A stretch of DNA of 6,585 nucleotides from an uncultured Flavobacterium sp. (GTDB taxonomy: Bacteria; Bacteroidota; Bacteroidia; Flavobacteriales; Flavobacteriaceae). Shown piece by piece: positions 1-6,585 of this stretch. Both the position numbers and the translations under genes were made by a program. A model generated the notes under the pieces. The model saw only the letters and a program-made list of their open reading frames with translations. It made no database searches and was not told the origin of the DNA. Location of the stretch: assembly GCA_946886675.1 (NCBI GenBank), contig CAMPIZ010000095.1, positions 1 through 6,585 on the forward strand, given 5' to 3'. Numbering within the stretch: the stretch's first letter is position 1; each line of letters opens with the position of its first letter.

Positions 1-2222
1 AAACAGTATTCATGACAAATGAAAGTGTTTGGTTTAAAGGGTATGTTTTTCACAGAAAAAAAAATGTCCCGTTTTTTAGTACCGTAAATATTTTTGCCAC
101 ACTTATAGACGAAAACGGTACTATACTTGATAAACAGCTCATTTATGGTAACATCGGTTCTTTTTCCGGTAACTTTAAATTAAATGATGATTTTAAATCA
201 GGGAAATACTATGTTCAGTTCTATACTAACTGGATGAATAATTTTTCGGAAGATGAATCTGCGGTATATGAAATTACCGTTGTAAATCCTACTATGGGTC
301 CGGGTACAGCTTTTGCAAAAGCAGATCCCGCTACTATAAATATAAATTTTAACCCGGAAGGAGGTACTTTTTTAAATGGCGTAAAGAATGTTATAGGACT
401 AAATGTAACCGATTGCAATAATGCGCCCCTTGCTGTTTCATCAGTAGAAATTCTTGATTCAAAGAACGAAGTATTAAAAAAAGTCCTTGTTAACAAATTA
501 GGCTATGGTAAATTTGAAATAGAAGGTAGTGCAAACGAAAACTATAAAGCAGTTGTAAAAGTTAACGGGCAAAGCTACGAAAAGGCACTGCCTAAACCTG
601 AGAACAGCGGATTAGCCATGGAAGTTAACAACTATGCTGTACCGGGCAAAACTGTAGTAAGCTTAAAAACTAATTCTTTTACAACAGGCTCCATTAAAGA
701 ATCTCCTCTTTACCTGGTAATTCATAAAGATGAAAAAAGTATAATTTATGAAGTAGATCTTTCTAACAAACTTGAGGAAAAGTTTGTTATTCCTAATGAT
801 AACCTGTTTGCGGGGATGAATACCATAAGGGTAATAGACAATAAAATGTCTCAAATTGCCGAAAGACTCATCTATATGTATCCTGAATCAACCTTAAACA
901 GTGATATTGCAAAAGAGAGTGAAACAGATAATGAGATAAGCTTTAAAGGAAAAGTTAGTTACCCTAACATGAATTTAAGTATATCATACCTGCCGGAAAA
1001 CACATTGGGCATTAATGATAAAAATGATATTTACAGTTCATTCCTTATTGCTCCTTATTTAGATAATGAAAATAAAACATCCGGAAAGTACTATTTCAGC
1101 AATATGTCTAAAGGCAAAAAGTTTGAACTTGACTTATTTCTTGTAAATCAGCAGAGCAAATACAAATGGCATAGTATTACAAGCAGCCCGCCAAAAAATA
1201 ACGTTACTTTTGATATGGGTATCACTTTAAAAGGTACAGTTCCGGCTTCTGCAGGTAATATAAAAGACTGCCGTGTAAGACTGTTTTCCCTTAGCCCAAG
1301 AATAGATGAGTTTACAGATATAAATGAAAACAGAGAATTTTATTTTGAGCATCTTATAATTCCTGATTCAGCCTATGTAAACTTTTCACTTGTAAAGAAA
1401 GATGGAAAATCAAAGGAGATAAATATAGTTCCGCAAATTCCAAATGGTTTAAAAAGCTATAATAAACCATATAAACCTGCCCAAAAAAAATATATTGAAG
1501 GAAGTATAGTAAACATTCCTGGGGAGGGCGATTATGAAACGCCAAATATATTAGATGAAACAGTAATGCTGGACGAAGTACAAATAGATGGCCAGGCATT
1601 AAAATATGCTAAAAGCTTTGGTAATGGCAACCTTAGAGCCTATAAAATAACCGAGCAGCAGGCAAACTCATACTATTCACTAATAAACTTTATAAAAGCA
1701 TTTGGAGGGTTTAATGTATCTGATGTTATGGGTGGAAGCATACAGATTACAAGCAGGACAACAAATTCAATAAATGGCGGAGCCAGTTCTCCTATAGTCT
1801 ATGTTGACAATGTACAGCTTATAGATTATGAAATGCTTAGGACTATATTGATGTCTGAAGTTGATGAAATCTATATGAGCCCCCATGCTATAGTACCATC
1901 GGTAAGAAATTATATGGGTATTATAAGAGTGTACCTTAAAAAAGGGGCTAAGGTAAATTCTAAAAATAAGACCGTGGATATAGTTGTAAAAAATGGTTTT
2001 AAAAGAATGCAGCCTTTTGAGAACGTTGTTTATAACAGTACAGCAGATGCAGGTTTTGAGAATTTTGGAATAATAGACTGGGAACCTAATATTATGACAG
2101 ATGAAAACGGTGAGTTCAGTTTTACAATACCTAAAATTTACAACAAACCAATAAAGGTACTGATAGAAGGATTTAGTGCCGACGGAAAATTAATTTCTGA
2201 GGTTAAAACAATAAACCTATAA
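1..2222 (+). CDS. Macroglobulin-like/TonB-plug domain protein without barrel, 5'-partial
   Basis: Secreted or envelope protein of unknown function. Positions below count from the ATG at base 12. Residues 1-92 form an MG2-like macroglobulin domain (ESVWFKGYV near the start, YTNWM at 71-75). A second beta-sandwich starts near 110 with FNPEGG (113-118). More sandwich domains follow to about 480. Residues 515-650 resemble the plug of TonB-dependent receptors (LDEVQI at 520-525, PIVYVDN at 594-600). The C-terminal 75 residues contain WEPNIMTDENGEFSF (690-704), as in macroglobulin-like proteins. No outer-membrane barrel follows the plug. The frame is open through base 3, reading T-V-F before that ATG. 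In relatives the motif 'DKTxF..xESVWFKGY' lies after a signal peptide, so this ATG is internal and the real start is upstream. It is convergent with the porin gene. Domain types are recognised from motifs and the role is unknown. Confidence 0.88.
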   Translation, partial: TVFMTNESVWFKGYVFHRKKNVPFFSTVNIFATLIDENGTILDKQLIYGNIGSFSGNFKLNDDFKSGKYYVQFYTNWMNNFSEDESAVYEITVVNPTMGPGTAFAKADPATININFNPEGGTFLNGVKNVIGLNVTDCNNAPLAVSSVEILDSKNEVLKKVLVNKLGYGKFEIEGSANENYKAVVKVNGQSYEKALPKPENSGLAMEVNNYAVPGKTVVSLKTNSFTTGSIKESPLYLVIHKDEKSIIYEVDLSNKLEEKFVIPNDNLFAGMNTIRVIDNKMSQIAERLIYMYPESTLNSDIAKESETDNEISFKGKVSYPNMNLSISYLPENTLGINDKNDIYSSFLIAPYLDNENKTSGKYYFSNMSKGKKFELDLFLVNQQSKYKWHSITSSPPKNNVTFDMGITLKGTVPASAGNIKDCRVRLFSLSPRIDEFTDINENREFYFEHLIIPDSAYVNFSLVKKDGKSKEINIVPQIPNGLKSYNKPYKPAQKKYIEGSIVNIPGEGDYETPNILDETVMLDEVQIDGQALKYAKSFGNGNLRAYKITEQQANSYYSLINFIKAFGGFNVSDVMGGSIQITSRTTNSINGGASSPIVYVDNVQLIDYEMLRTILMSEVDEIYMSPHAIVPSVRNYMGIIRVYLKKGAKVNSKNKTVDIVVKNGFKRMQPFENVVYNSTADAGFENFGIIDWEPNIMTDENGEFSFTIPKIYNKPIKVLIEGFSADGKLISEVKTINL

Positions 2223-2223
2223 T

Positions 2224-2250
2224 AAAATCGGGGCAAATGCCCGATTTTTT
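2224..2250. terminator. Bidirectional intrinsic terminator
   Basis: A perfect 9-bp stem, AAAATCGGG (2224-2232) and CCCGATTTT (2240-2248), encloses a 7-nt loop. On the plus strand the stem runs into TTTTTT (2245-2250), one base after the stop of the upstream gene. On the minus strand it is followed by TTTTATTAT and begins directly after the porin stop codon. The hairpin therefore suits both convergent genes. This is seen in sequence; termination activity is inferred. Confidence 0.85.
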
Positions 2251-3547
2251 AATTAAATAACACCTGATACTGTGCAATAACAGCACCTTTTGTACCTGTT
2301 TTATTTCCTGATGAATCGAATATCGGCCGATTTTGATATGCTATAGTAAATTTTGAAGTGTTCCCTGATAACAGCCAGTTAATGCCGGCATCAAAAAAAT
2401 CCATTGGGTCATTGAGTCCTTCATAATCGGAGTGTTGTAATGAAACATATGGCATTAGTGTAGTTTTCCCAATTAAGTCATTCCTGAATTTATAACCTGC
2501 CTGAGCATAAACTGTAGTACCCGTTCCATACATAGGAAAACTATTTCCTCCCTCATTAAGTATTGCAGAATTATTACTCCCGTTTGCCGGATTCATAGGC
2601 CCTGAATTGCGGATATAATCTTTTCCAAAATCATAATAGGTTACATTACCATAAAGGCTTATAGACTGCCCCCTGCTGCCTACGGGTGCATCATAATAAA
2701 CATCACCTGCAAAGTGTACCATATTAGCGGTAATGGTATCGTTAGCTGTATTTAATCTCCACATAGCATCTTTTTGATAAATGAAACCAGCGCCTATGTT
2801 AAATACTCTTTTCTCTCCCTGATAAGTCCCGGTCATATAAGGTGTAAGATTGGATTCCTGATCTTTAAACTGGTACTGAAAATATCCGTTCCATTGCATT
2901 TCCGGAGGGTTTTTAGAGAAATCTGACACCTCACCAATTGGTGCCGTAGTATTTATTTCCATAGGTTGCGCCATCTGAAGGCGGTAGTCAAGCTTACCTA
3001 GTTTACCCTTTGCAAAAACCGACAGCTTTCTTAAAAACTGGTCGTTCACATCGTTAGTAGTCTGAAGGAACAATGGAGCATCGATACCTAGAATAGATCC
3101 TACGGAAGGTGAGGAAAAACGTGAAAGCCCACTCCATCCTGAAAGCCCTATACCAAGTGAAAGTTTTTGTTTATCTATAGCATATTCACCATAAGCATCA
3201 TGCACAAAAAAGCCCAGCTTACGATCTGATATTGCATTAAAATTATTTTCTCCAAACTGGCTATAGGCAAATACCCTGTCTGTTAGCTGTCCGTACATCT
3301 GTACTCTGTACCGGCGTATCCCAATGTCGGTCCCCCTGCTTTTTTCAACTCCATTTATTGTGGTTCCCGGGTTATAATCAGCATATCTTAGCCAGGCTTG
3401 GGTCATAAAAGTAAATTTTACATAATTACTTCCATCTTCATTAAGATATAATTTCCTGTCTTTAAAAAATTCCTGTGCTTTTGTGTCTTCAGATAAAAAT
3501 GCAGTTGTAAGCCCTATAAAGGCAAACAGATGTTTCAGTTTTCTCAT
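2249..3547 (-). CDS. Outer-membrane porin-like beta-barrel protein
   Basis: A 432-residue protein with a Sec signal peptide: basic MRKLK, a hydrophobic stretch to about residue 18, and probable cleavage after A24 (TKA|QEFF). The mature part is made of alternating polar and aromatic beta strands typical of a barrel, for example VKFTFMTQAWLRY (43-55), IGIRRYRVQMYGQL (75-88), AYSQFGENNFN (94-104), and the end AVIAQYQVLFN. It resembles Bacteroidota proteins annotated as porin or phosphate-selective-porin-like, which share the IGIRRYR, YSQFGENNFNA and QFLRKLSVFAKGKLGKLDYR segments and a similar length. It would sit in the outer membrane as a diffusion channel; the substrate cannot be read from sequence. 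The ATG is set by the signal peptide. It has its own unit, as a terminator lies 38 bases before the ATG and another follows its stop. Whether it works with the neighbouring metal operon is unknown. Confidence 0.85.
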   Translation of the reverse strand: MRKLKHLFAFIGLTTAFLSEDTKAQEFFKDRKLYLNEDGSNYVKFTFMTQAWLRYADYNPGTTINGVEKSRGTDIGIRRYRVQMYGQLTDRVFAYSQFGENNFNAISDRKLGFFVHDAYGEYAIDKQKLSLGIGLSGWSGLSRFSSPSVGSILGIDAPLFLQTTNDVNDQFLRKLSVFAKGKLGKLDYRLQMAQPMEINTTAPIGEVSDFSKNPPEMQWNGYFQYQFKDQESNLTPYMTGTYQGEKRVFNIGAGFIYQKDAMWRLNTANDTITANMVHFAGDVYYDAPVGSRGQSISLYGNVTYYDFGKDYIRNSGPMNPANGSNNSAILNEGGNSFPMYGTGTTVYAQAGYKFRNDLIGKTTLMPYVSLQHSDYEGLNDPMDFFDAGINWLLSGNTSKFTIAYQNRPIFDSSGNKTGTKGAVIAQYQVLFN

Positions 3548-3584
3548 TTTGGCTGTTTCTCAGATTATATATAGCTTGCAAATT

Positions 3585-3612
3585 AAAAAATCCCGGAAAC
3601 TTTTCCGGGATT
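3585..3612 (-). terminator. Intrinsic terminator of the receptor/HMA operon
   Basis: On the minus strand an 11-bp perfect stem (arms 3602-3612 and 3589-3599, core CCCGG/CCGGG) is followed by a run of six T (complement of A 3585-3590). It begins 9 bases after the stop codon of the HMA-domain gene. It is GC-rich at its core and the strongest hairpin seen in the window. It closes the operon and separates it from the porin gene. Confidence 0.9.
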
Positions 3613-3621
3613 CTCGTTGCT

Positions 3622-3969
3622 TTATTCACTTAAACGCTCATACATACAGCATGTGTGGAGCTTTTCATAATCTTCATCTTTTGCTTTATGCATTTTTGTA
3701 TCATGGCCGGCAGCAGCAACAGCTTTACTAACATCATCTATACTGCATTTGTTTTCATCAATAATTAAATGCAGGTCCTGATGATCCTGGTGCCATTGCG
3801 CCGATTTTACACCTTTAACACCATAGGCAGCCTTTTCGATGCGTTTTTTACACATCTCACAGTTTCCATTTACAGCAATATCGTATTTAGCATTTTTATC
3901 CTTTTTTTCCTGTGCCTGTACTGTTACCCCAACAAGGGCTACAAGCATTACTAAAATCAGTTTTTTCAT
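3622..3969 (-). CDS. Secreted heavy-metal-associated (HMA) domain protein
   Basis: A 115-residue protein. Residues 1-20 are a signal peptide (MKK, a hydrophobic core, then VQAQ with likely cleavage after A19 or Q20), so the product is probably periplasmic rather than a cytosolic chaperone. Residues 28-90 are a ferredoxin-like HMA domain with the metal-binding loop GNCEMC (C37, C40), helix KKRIEKAAYGVKGVKSA, and a closing AVAAAGHD. The strand after the first helix is unusually His-rich (WHQDHQDLHL; H60, H63, H67). The tail carries HTCCMYE with a vicinal pair C107-C108, outside the classic HMA fold. Such proteins bind Cu(I) or other soft metals; copper is favoured here from family knowledge, not shown. 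It starts 22 nt after the receptor stop on the same strand and is followed by a terminator, so it is the last gene of the operon. The upstream spacer is A-rich without a Shine-Dalgarno sequence. Confidence 0.92.
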   Translation of the reverse strand: MKKLILVMLVALVGVTVQAQEKKDKNAKYDIAVNGNCEMCKKRIEKAAYGVKGVKSAQWHQDHQDLHLIIDENKCSIDDVSKAVAAAGHDTKMHKAKDEDYEKLHTCCMYERLSE

Positions 3970-3991
3970 TATTGTTAGTTTTAGATTTTAA

Positions 3992-6229
3992 TTATTTTAT
4001 TTTAAATCGTAATCCTGCATAATACATTTGTCCAAAAACAGGGGCATATACTATAGAAGTATCAAAATACGGTCCAAAAGGGTCATCTGCTCCTAAAATA
4101 GCCCTGTCCTGGCGGTAATTACCTATGTTCTCACCTCCCACATACACTTCAAACACACTGGAGAATGTTCTTGTTATTTGAGCATTCATAAGGGAGAAAG
4201 AAGGAGAGTAATCACCTAACTGATATTGTTCGGGGTTACTTCCCGTATATGGTAAACGCTGTTTTCCCATCCAATTGTATGTAAAATCAAACTTCCATTG
4301 TTTACCACCTTCACCTATATGTGTTTCATAAGCTACATTAGTAAAGAAACGGTGCTTTGCCTGTAAAGGCCTTTCAAAAGTACCAGTTAGATAATCCGTT
4401 TGGATATCATAATACTTATAAGCCGTACGGATATTAAAATGATGGGTTATTTCATAATTAAACTCAACCTGAAGGCTATTAGCATATGAACTGCCTTCTA
4501 AATTATAGAATGCAACCTGCTGAGGGCTCGCAAAAACATCTACTACCGCCTGGTTTTGAAAATCTGTCCTGTAAAAATCTATTACAAATTCAGCATTCCT
4601 GTTAAACAGTGGGAATCCCTGTATAAAGCTAACCCCATAGTTCCATGCTATTTCAGGGTCAAGGCCATACACTTTTCCACCTGAACTTAAAATATTAAAT
4701 ATCCTCGAGCTGCCAAAATAAGCCTGGTTCTCAGCAAAAATGTTTGCCGCCCTTTTACCCCGTCCTGCAGAAGCGCGCAATGTAGCCTTATCCCATGGGT
4801 TATACCTTAAATGCACTCTAGGCGTAAAGAAAGCCCCAAGGCGGTTATGCACATCAAAACGCCCTCCTGCTACAAGGCTAAAGTTATCGGTATTATCATA
4901 AGTATACTCAAAAAACGCACCTACACTATTATCTATCCTACTGTAATCAGTAGCATTTACAAATTCACCATAGTTATCGTAGGTAAAATTAAGTCCGGCA
5001 GCAAACTTGTTGAGCGTATTGTTTATTATTGAATTAAAAATAAGGTTGGAATAAAAACTTTTCTGGTCTATGTCATACTGGTTGAATCCGAAGTAAGACT
5101 CCTGGTTATGCCAGTTAAACGATGTCTGCAGGCCAATGCTCTGAAAAGGCATATCGGGAAAAACATATCCCAGCTTGGCAGAAGCATCAAGCTTATCAGT
5201 ATTAATTTCAGAACCCCAGTAGTTAGTAGTAAACTTATCGCTATCAGGATCAAAATCTATCTCCCCGGTTTGCTTTTCATCCTTCATGTACCTCAGGTTG
5301 ATAAAACTTACCCATCCTTTTTCAGCATCGGTATACTGCCAGCGGTTCATTACATTAATCTGTTTTGCCAGCGGATTATCAAGAAAGCCATCGTCATTCA
5401 TGTCATTTTTGGTAACTCTTGTATTACCATGCACAAAAAGGCTTGAGCTCCATTTGTCTGAAAATTTTTTGTTGAAATGTGTGTTAAGCTCAAAGCGGCC
5501 TCCCTGAGAGCCATAAGCATTTAAAAAGAAAGGAATATCATCCACAGGCTTTAAAAGCTCGTAGTTTATCTGGCCAGATATACTTTCATAACCATTTATA
5601 ACAGGGCCGGCACCTTTGGTAATCTGAATGCTTTCCACCCACGTTCCCGGTATAAAAGTTAGTCCGTAAGCCTGGGATGCTCCTCTTACAGAAGGTATGT
5701 TTTCTTCGGCTATAAGCAGATAGGGGCTTGTAAGCCCCAGCATGCGTATCTGCCTGCTGCCTGTTAATGCATCCGAAAAGTTTACATCTATAGAAGGATT
5801 GGTCTCAAAACTCTCTGCTATATTACAACAGGCCGCTTTTAAAAGTTCCCTAGAGCCCATATTTGTAACATTTGCGGCCTGAGAGTGTGACCTCTGAAGG
5901 CTCTTTCTGGTCTTATCGATGGTAACGCCATCCAGTGTACTGGCACCCTCAGGTTTTAATTTATGGTTTATAAATTCAGGAGACTTTACCACTATGGTAT
6001 CTGTAGCATAACCTATATAGCTTATAACAAGTTTTGTATATTCCGGTTTATAGGGTAGGTCAAATGTCCCTTCGCCTGTTGTAGATGTACCTATGGTTGT
6101 GTTAAGCCAGTATACACTGGCACCCGGTAAAGGCAGGTTTTTATCATCTGTTACTTTACCATTTATCTTTTCCTGTGCCTGTCCAAAAACAGAACTTAAT
6201 AATATTATGATTAAGAATATATTACGCAT
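3992..6229 (-). CDS. TonB-dependent outer-membrane receptor, probable metal-linked
   Basis: A 745-residue protein of normal length for the family. Residues 1-18 or 19 are a signal peptide (FGQAQEK junction). Residues 20-92 form a carboxypeptidase-regulatory-like beta-sandwich (INGKVTDDKNLPLPGASVYW, ISYIGY at 69-74). A TonB-box-like LDGVTI (99-104) follows. The plug is about 118-228, with SIQITKGAGPVINGYES (200-216) and SGQINYE. The rest is a 22-strand-type barrel ending YYAGLRFKIK. Family knowledge says such receptors import ligands across the outer membrane using TonB-ExbB-ExbD energy. The plug holds a vicinal Cys pair, C134-C135 (KAACCNIAESFETN), a motif recalled from Bacteroidota receptors near HMA and HYC_CC_PP genes. 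Residues 276-284 (DMNDDGFLD) resemble a Ca-binding loop. Neighbours point to copper or another soft metal, but the ligand is not proven. The signal peptide fixes the start; the six bases before ATG are all T, with no Shine-Dalgarno. Confidence 0.93.
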   Translation of the reverse strand: MRNIFLIIILLSSVFGQAQEKINGKVTDDKNLPLPGASVYWLNTTIGTSTTGEGTFDLPYKPEYTKLVISYIGYATDTIVVKSPEFINHKLKPEGASTLDGVTIDKTRKSLQRSHSQAANVTNMGSRELLKAACCNIAESFETNPSIDVNFSDALTGSRQIRMLGLTSPYLLIAEENIPSVRGASQAYGLTFIPGTWVESIQITKGAGPVINGYESISGQINYELLKPVDDIPFFLNAYGSQGGRFELNTHFNKKFSDKWSSSLFVHGNTRVTKNDMNDDGFLDNPLAKQINVMNRWQYTDAEKGWVSFINLRYMKDEKQTGEIDFDPDSDKFTTNYWGSEINTDKLDASAKLGYVFPDMPFQSIGLQTSFNWHNQESYFGFNQYDIDQKSFYSNLIFNSIINNTLNKFAAGLNFTYDNYGEFVNATDYSRIDNSVGAFFEYTYDNTDNFSLVAGGRFDVHNRLGAFFTPRVHLRYNPWDKATLRASAGRGKRAANIFAENQAYFGSSRIFNILSSGGKVYGLDPEIAWNYGVSFIQGFPLFNRNAEFVIDFYRTDFQNQAVVDVFASPQQVAFYNLEGSSYANSLQVEFNYEITHHFNIRTAYKYYDIQTDYLTGTFERPLQAKHRFFTNVAYETHIGEGGKQWKFDFTYNWMGKQRLPYTGSNPEQYQLGDYSPSFSLMNAQITRTFSSVFEVYVGGENIGNYRQDRAILGADDPFGPYFDTSIVYAPVFGQMYYAGLRFKIK

Positions 6230-6235
6230 AAAAAA

Positions 6236-6297
6236 ATTTTAATGTTTAATAAATGTCTGTATCCACATAAGCGGAACTGAATTAAAAACATTAAAAT
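6236..6297. repeat. 12-bp inverted repeat framing the receptor 5' leader
   Basis: The arms ATTTTAATGTTT (6236-6247) and AAACATTAAAAT (6286-6297) are exact reverse complements separated by 38 bases. They occupy almost the whole gap between the HYC_CC_PP gene and the receptor gene, and the outer arm touches the first gene's stop codon. On the minus strand the second arm is followed by six T and then the receptor ATG. It could be a weak RNA hairpin affecting readthrough or initiation, or a DNA dyad. The stem is almost all A/T, so chance is possible. Confidence 0.45.
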
Positions 6298-6585
6298 CAG
6301 GCGTATAAAATATACTGGCAATAAAGTTTAAAGAGTGGGGGCGCATTGGCCTCGCAATAAAAAGAAGGATTCTCTTTTTTTACAATTTTAGAAGAATAGT
6401 AAAAAGCGGAAGGCTGCCATTGCTGGGCAATATAAAATACGCCAAGGTCTAACTGAAGTGACTTTACAATAATGTTATCACCATTATCCTGTAGTTTTAC
6501 CAAATCATTCTTACAGCATTTTTTATGGCTTTCGCCCGCTGCAGCACAACATGATTTCTCTTCCTGCTTATGATGGTCGTTACAT
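6297..6585 (-). CDS. HYC_CC_PP-family protein, 5'-partial (start beyond window)
   Basis: Ninety-five C-terminal residues are visible; the frame is open to the right edge. The visible part begins CNDHHKQEEK, followed by SCCAAAGESHKKCCKND, so two Cys-Cys pairs and several histidines lie close together. It ends with EANAPPLFKLYCQYILYA, which supplies the 'PP' motif. The order CC, about 60 residues, PP near the C-terminus matches the small Bacteroidota HYC_CC_PP family, whose N-terminus has a membrane or signal segment and an HYC motif. That part would lie outside the window. A TTG at 6501-6503 could be taken as a start, but it would remove the whole Cys/His cluster, so it is rejected. The gene lies 67 nt upstream of the receptor on the same strand, probably first or early in the operon. 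Function is unestablished; a metal-binding or sensing role is inferred from Cys/His content and neighbours. Confidence 0.8.
   Translation of the reverse strand, partial: CNDHHKQEEKSCCAAAGESHKKCCKNDLVKLQDNGDNIIVKSLQLDLGVFYIAQQWQPSAFYYSSKIVKKENPSFYCEANAPPLFKLYCQYILYA

Noticed and set aside
221..496. Minus-strand 91-residue ORF inside the macroglobulin/plug gene
   Set aside because: Antisense shadow of a gene with clear domain motifs on the other strand, and no promoter or family resemblance.
3579..3586. Possible Bacteroidota -7 promoter box TTAATTTG (minus strand) for the porin gene
   Set aside because: One mismatch to TAnnTTTG and a sensible distance to the ATG, but no TTG at the expected -33 position and the DNA is very AT-rich; too weak to list as a feature.
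3483..3731. Plus-strand 82-residue ORF spanning the porin start, the terminator and the end of the HMA gene
   Set aside because: It runs antisense through two well-supported genes and a terminator hairpin, and its translation shows no recognisable domain.
3900..3925. Shared stretch TTTTCCTGTGCCTGT in the signal-peptide ends of the HMA gene and the receptor gene (also near 6169-6183)
   Set aside because: Both encode QAQEK-type cleavage junctions common in flavobacterial signal peptides; protein constraint explains it better than a DNA repeat or recombination site.
5108..5446. Plus-strand 112-residue ORF (and overlapping shorter ORFs) antisense to the receptor
   Set aside because: It lies fully within the receptor gene, whose frame is fixed by strong family motifs; the composition looks like reverse-complement shadow.
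6297..6503. A stand-alone 68-residue gene starting at TTG
   Set aside because: The same frame is open to the window edge and encodes the CC motifs of the HYC_CC_PP family, so this is the tail of a longer gene.

Overview
The window looks like chromosomal DNA from a member of the Bacteroidota, most likely a Flavobacterium-like Flavobacteriaceae. The DNA is AT-rich and coding density is high. Signal peptides end in short Ala-Gln junctions (QAQEK, KAQEF). There is no clear Shine-Dalgarno sequence before the ATGs, and the protein families are typical of that phylum: a TonB-dependent receptor with an N-terminal carboxypeptidase-regulatory-like domain, a barrel-less plug-domain protein with macroglobulin-like folds, and a HYC_CC_PP-type metal-linked small protein. 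The genus is inferred from protein resemblance, not from a search.

Layout from left to right. (1) Bases 1-2222, plus strand: the 3' part of a large secreted protein with stacked beta-sandwich domains and a TonB-receptor-type plug domain but no barrel. Its true start lies before the window. (2) Bases 2224-2250: a hairpin able to terminate transcription in both directions between two convergent genes. (3) Bases 2249-3547, minus strand: an outer-membrane porin-like beta-barrel in its own transcription unit. (4) Bases 3585-3612: a strong intrinsic terminator for the minus strand. (5) Bases 3622-6585, minus strand: an apparent operon read as HYC_CC_PP-family protein (cut by the right edge), then TonB-dependent receptor (67-nt gap), then secreted heavy-metal-associated (HMA) domain protein (22-nt gap), then terminator.

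The operon is the most coherent biological unit. All three products carry cysteine motifs suited to soft-metal handling: two Cys-Cys pairs plus histidines in the HYC_CC_PP protein, a Cys-Cys pair in the receptor plug, and CxxC plus a Cys-Cys pair and a His-rich stretch in the HMA protein. The most reasonable reading is an envelope system for copper or another soft metal, with the receptor at the outer membrane and the HMA protein as a periplasmic carrier. Substrate and direction are inferred. The porin is adjacent but separated by a terminator, and nothing in its sequence shows that it belongs to the metal system.

No tRNA, rRNA, CRISPR, insertion sequence or phage gene was seen, and there is no gene-free stretch longer than 300 bases. 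The least expected non-coding signal is a 12-bp perfect inverted repeat framing the 67-nt gap upstream of the receptor gene, with a T-run and then the receptor ATG directly after its second arm.
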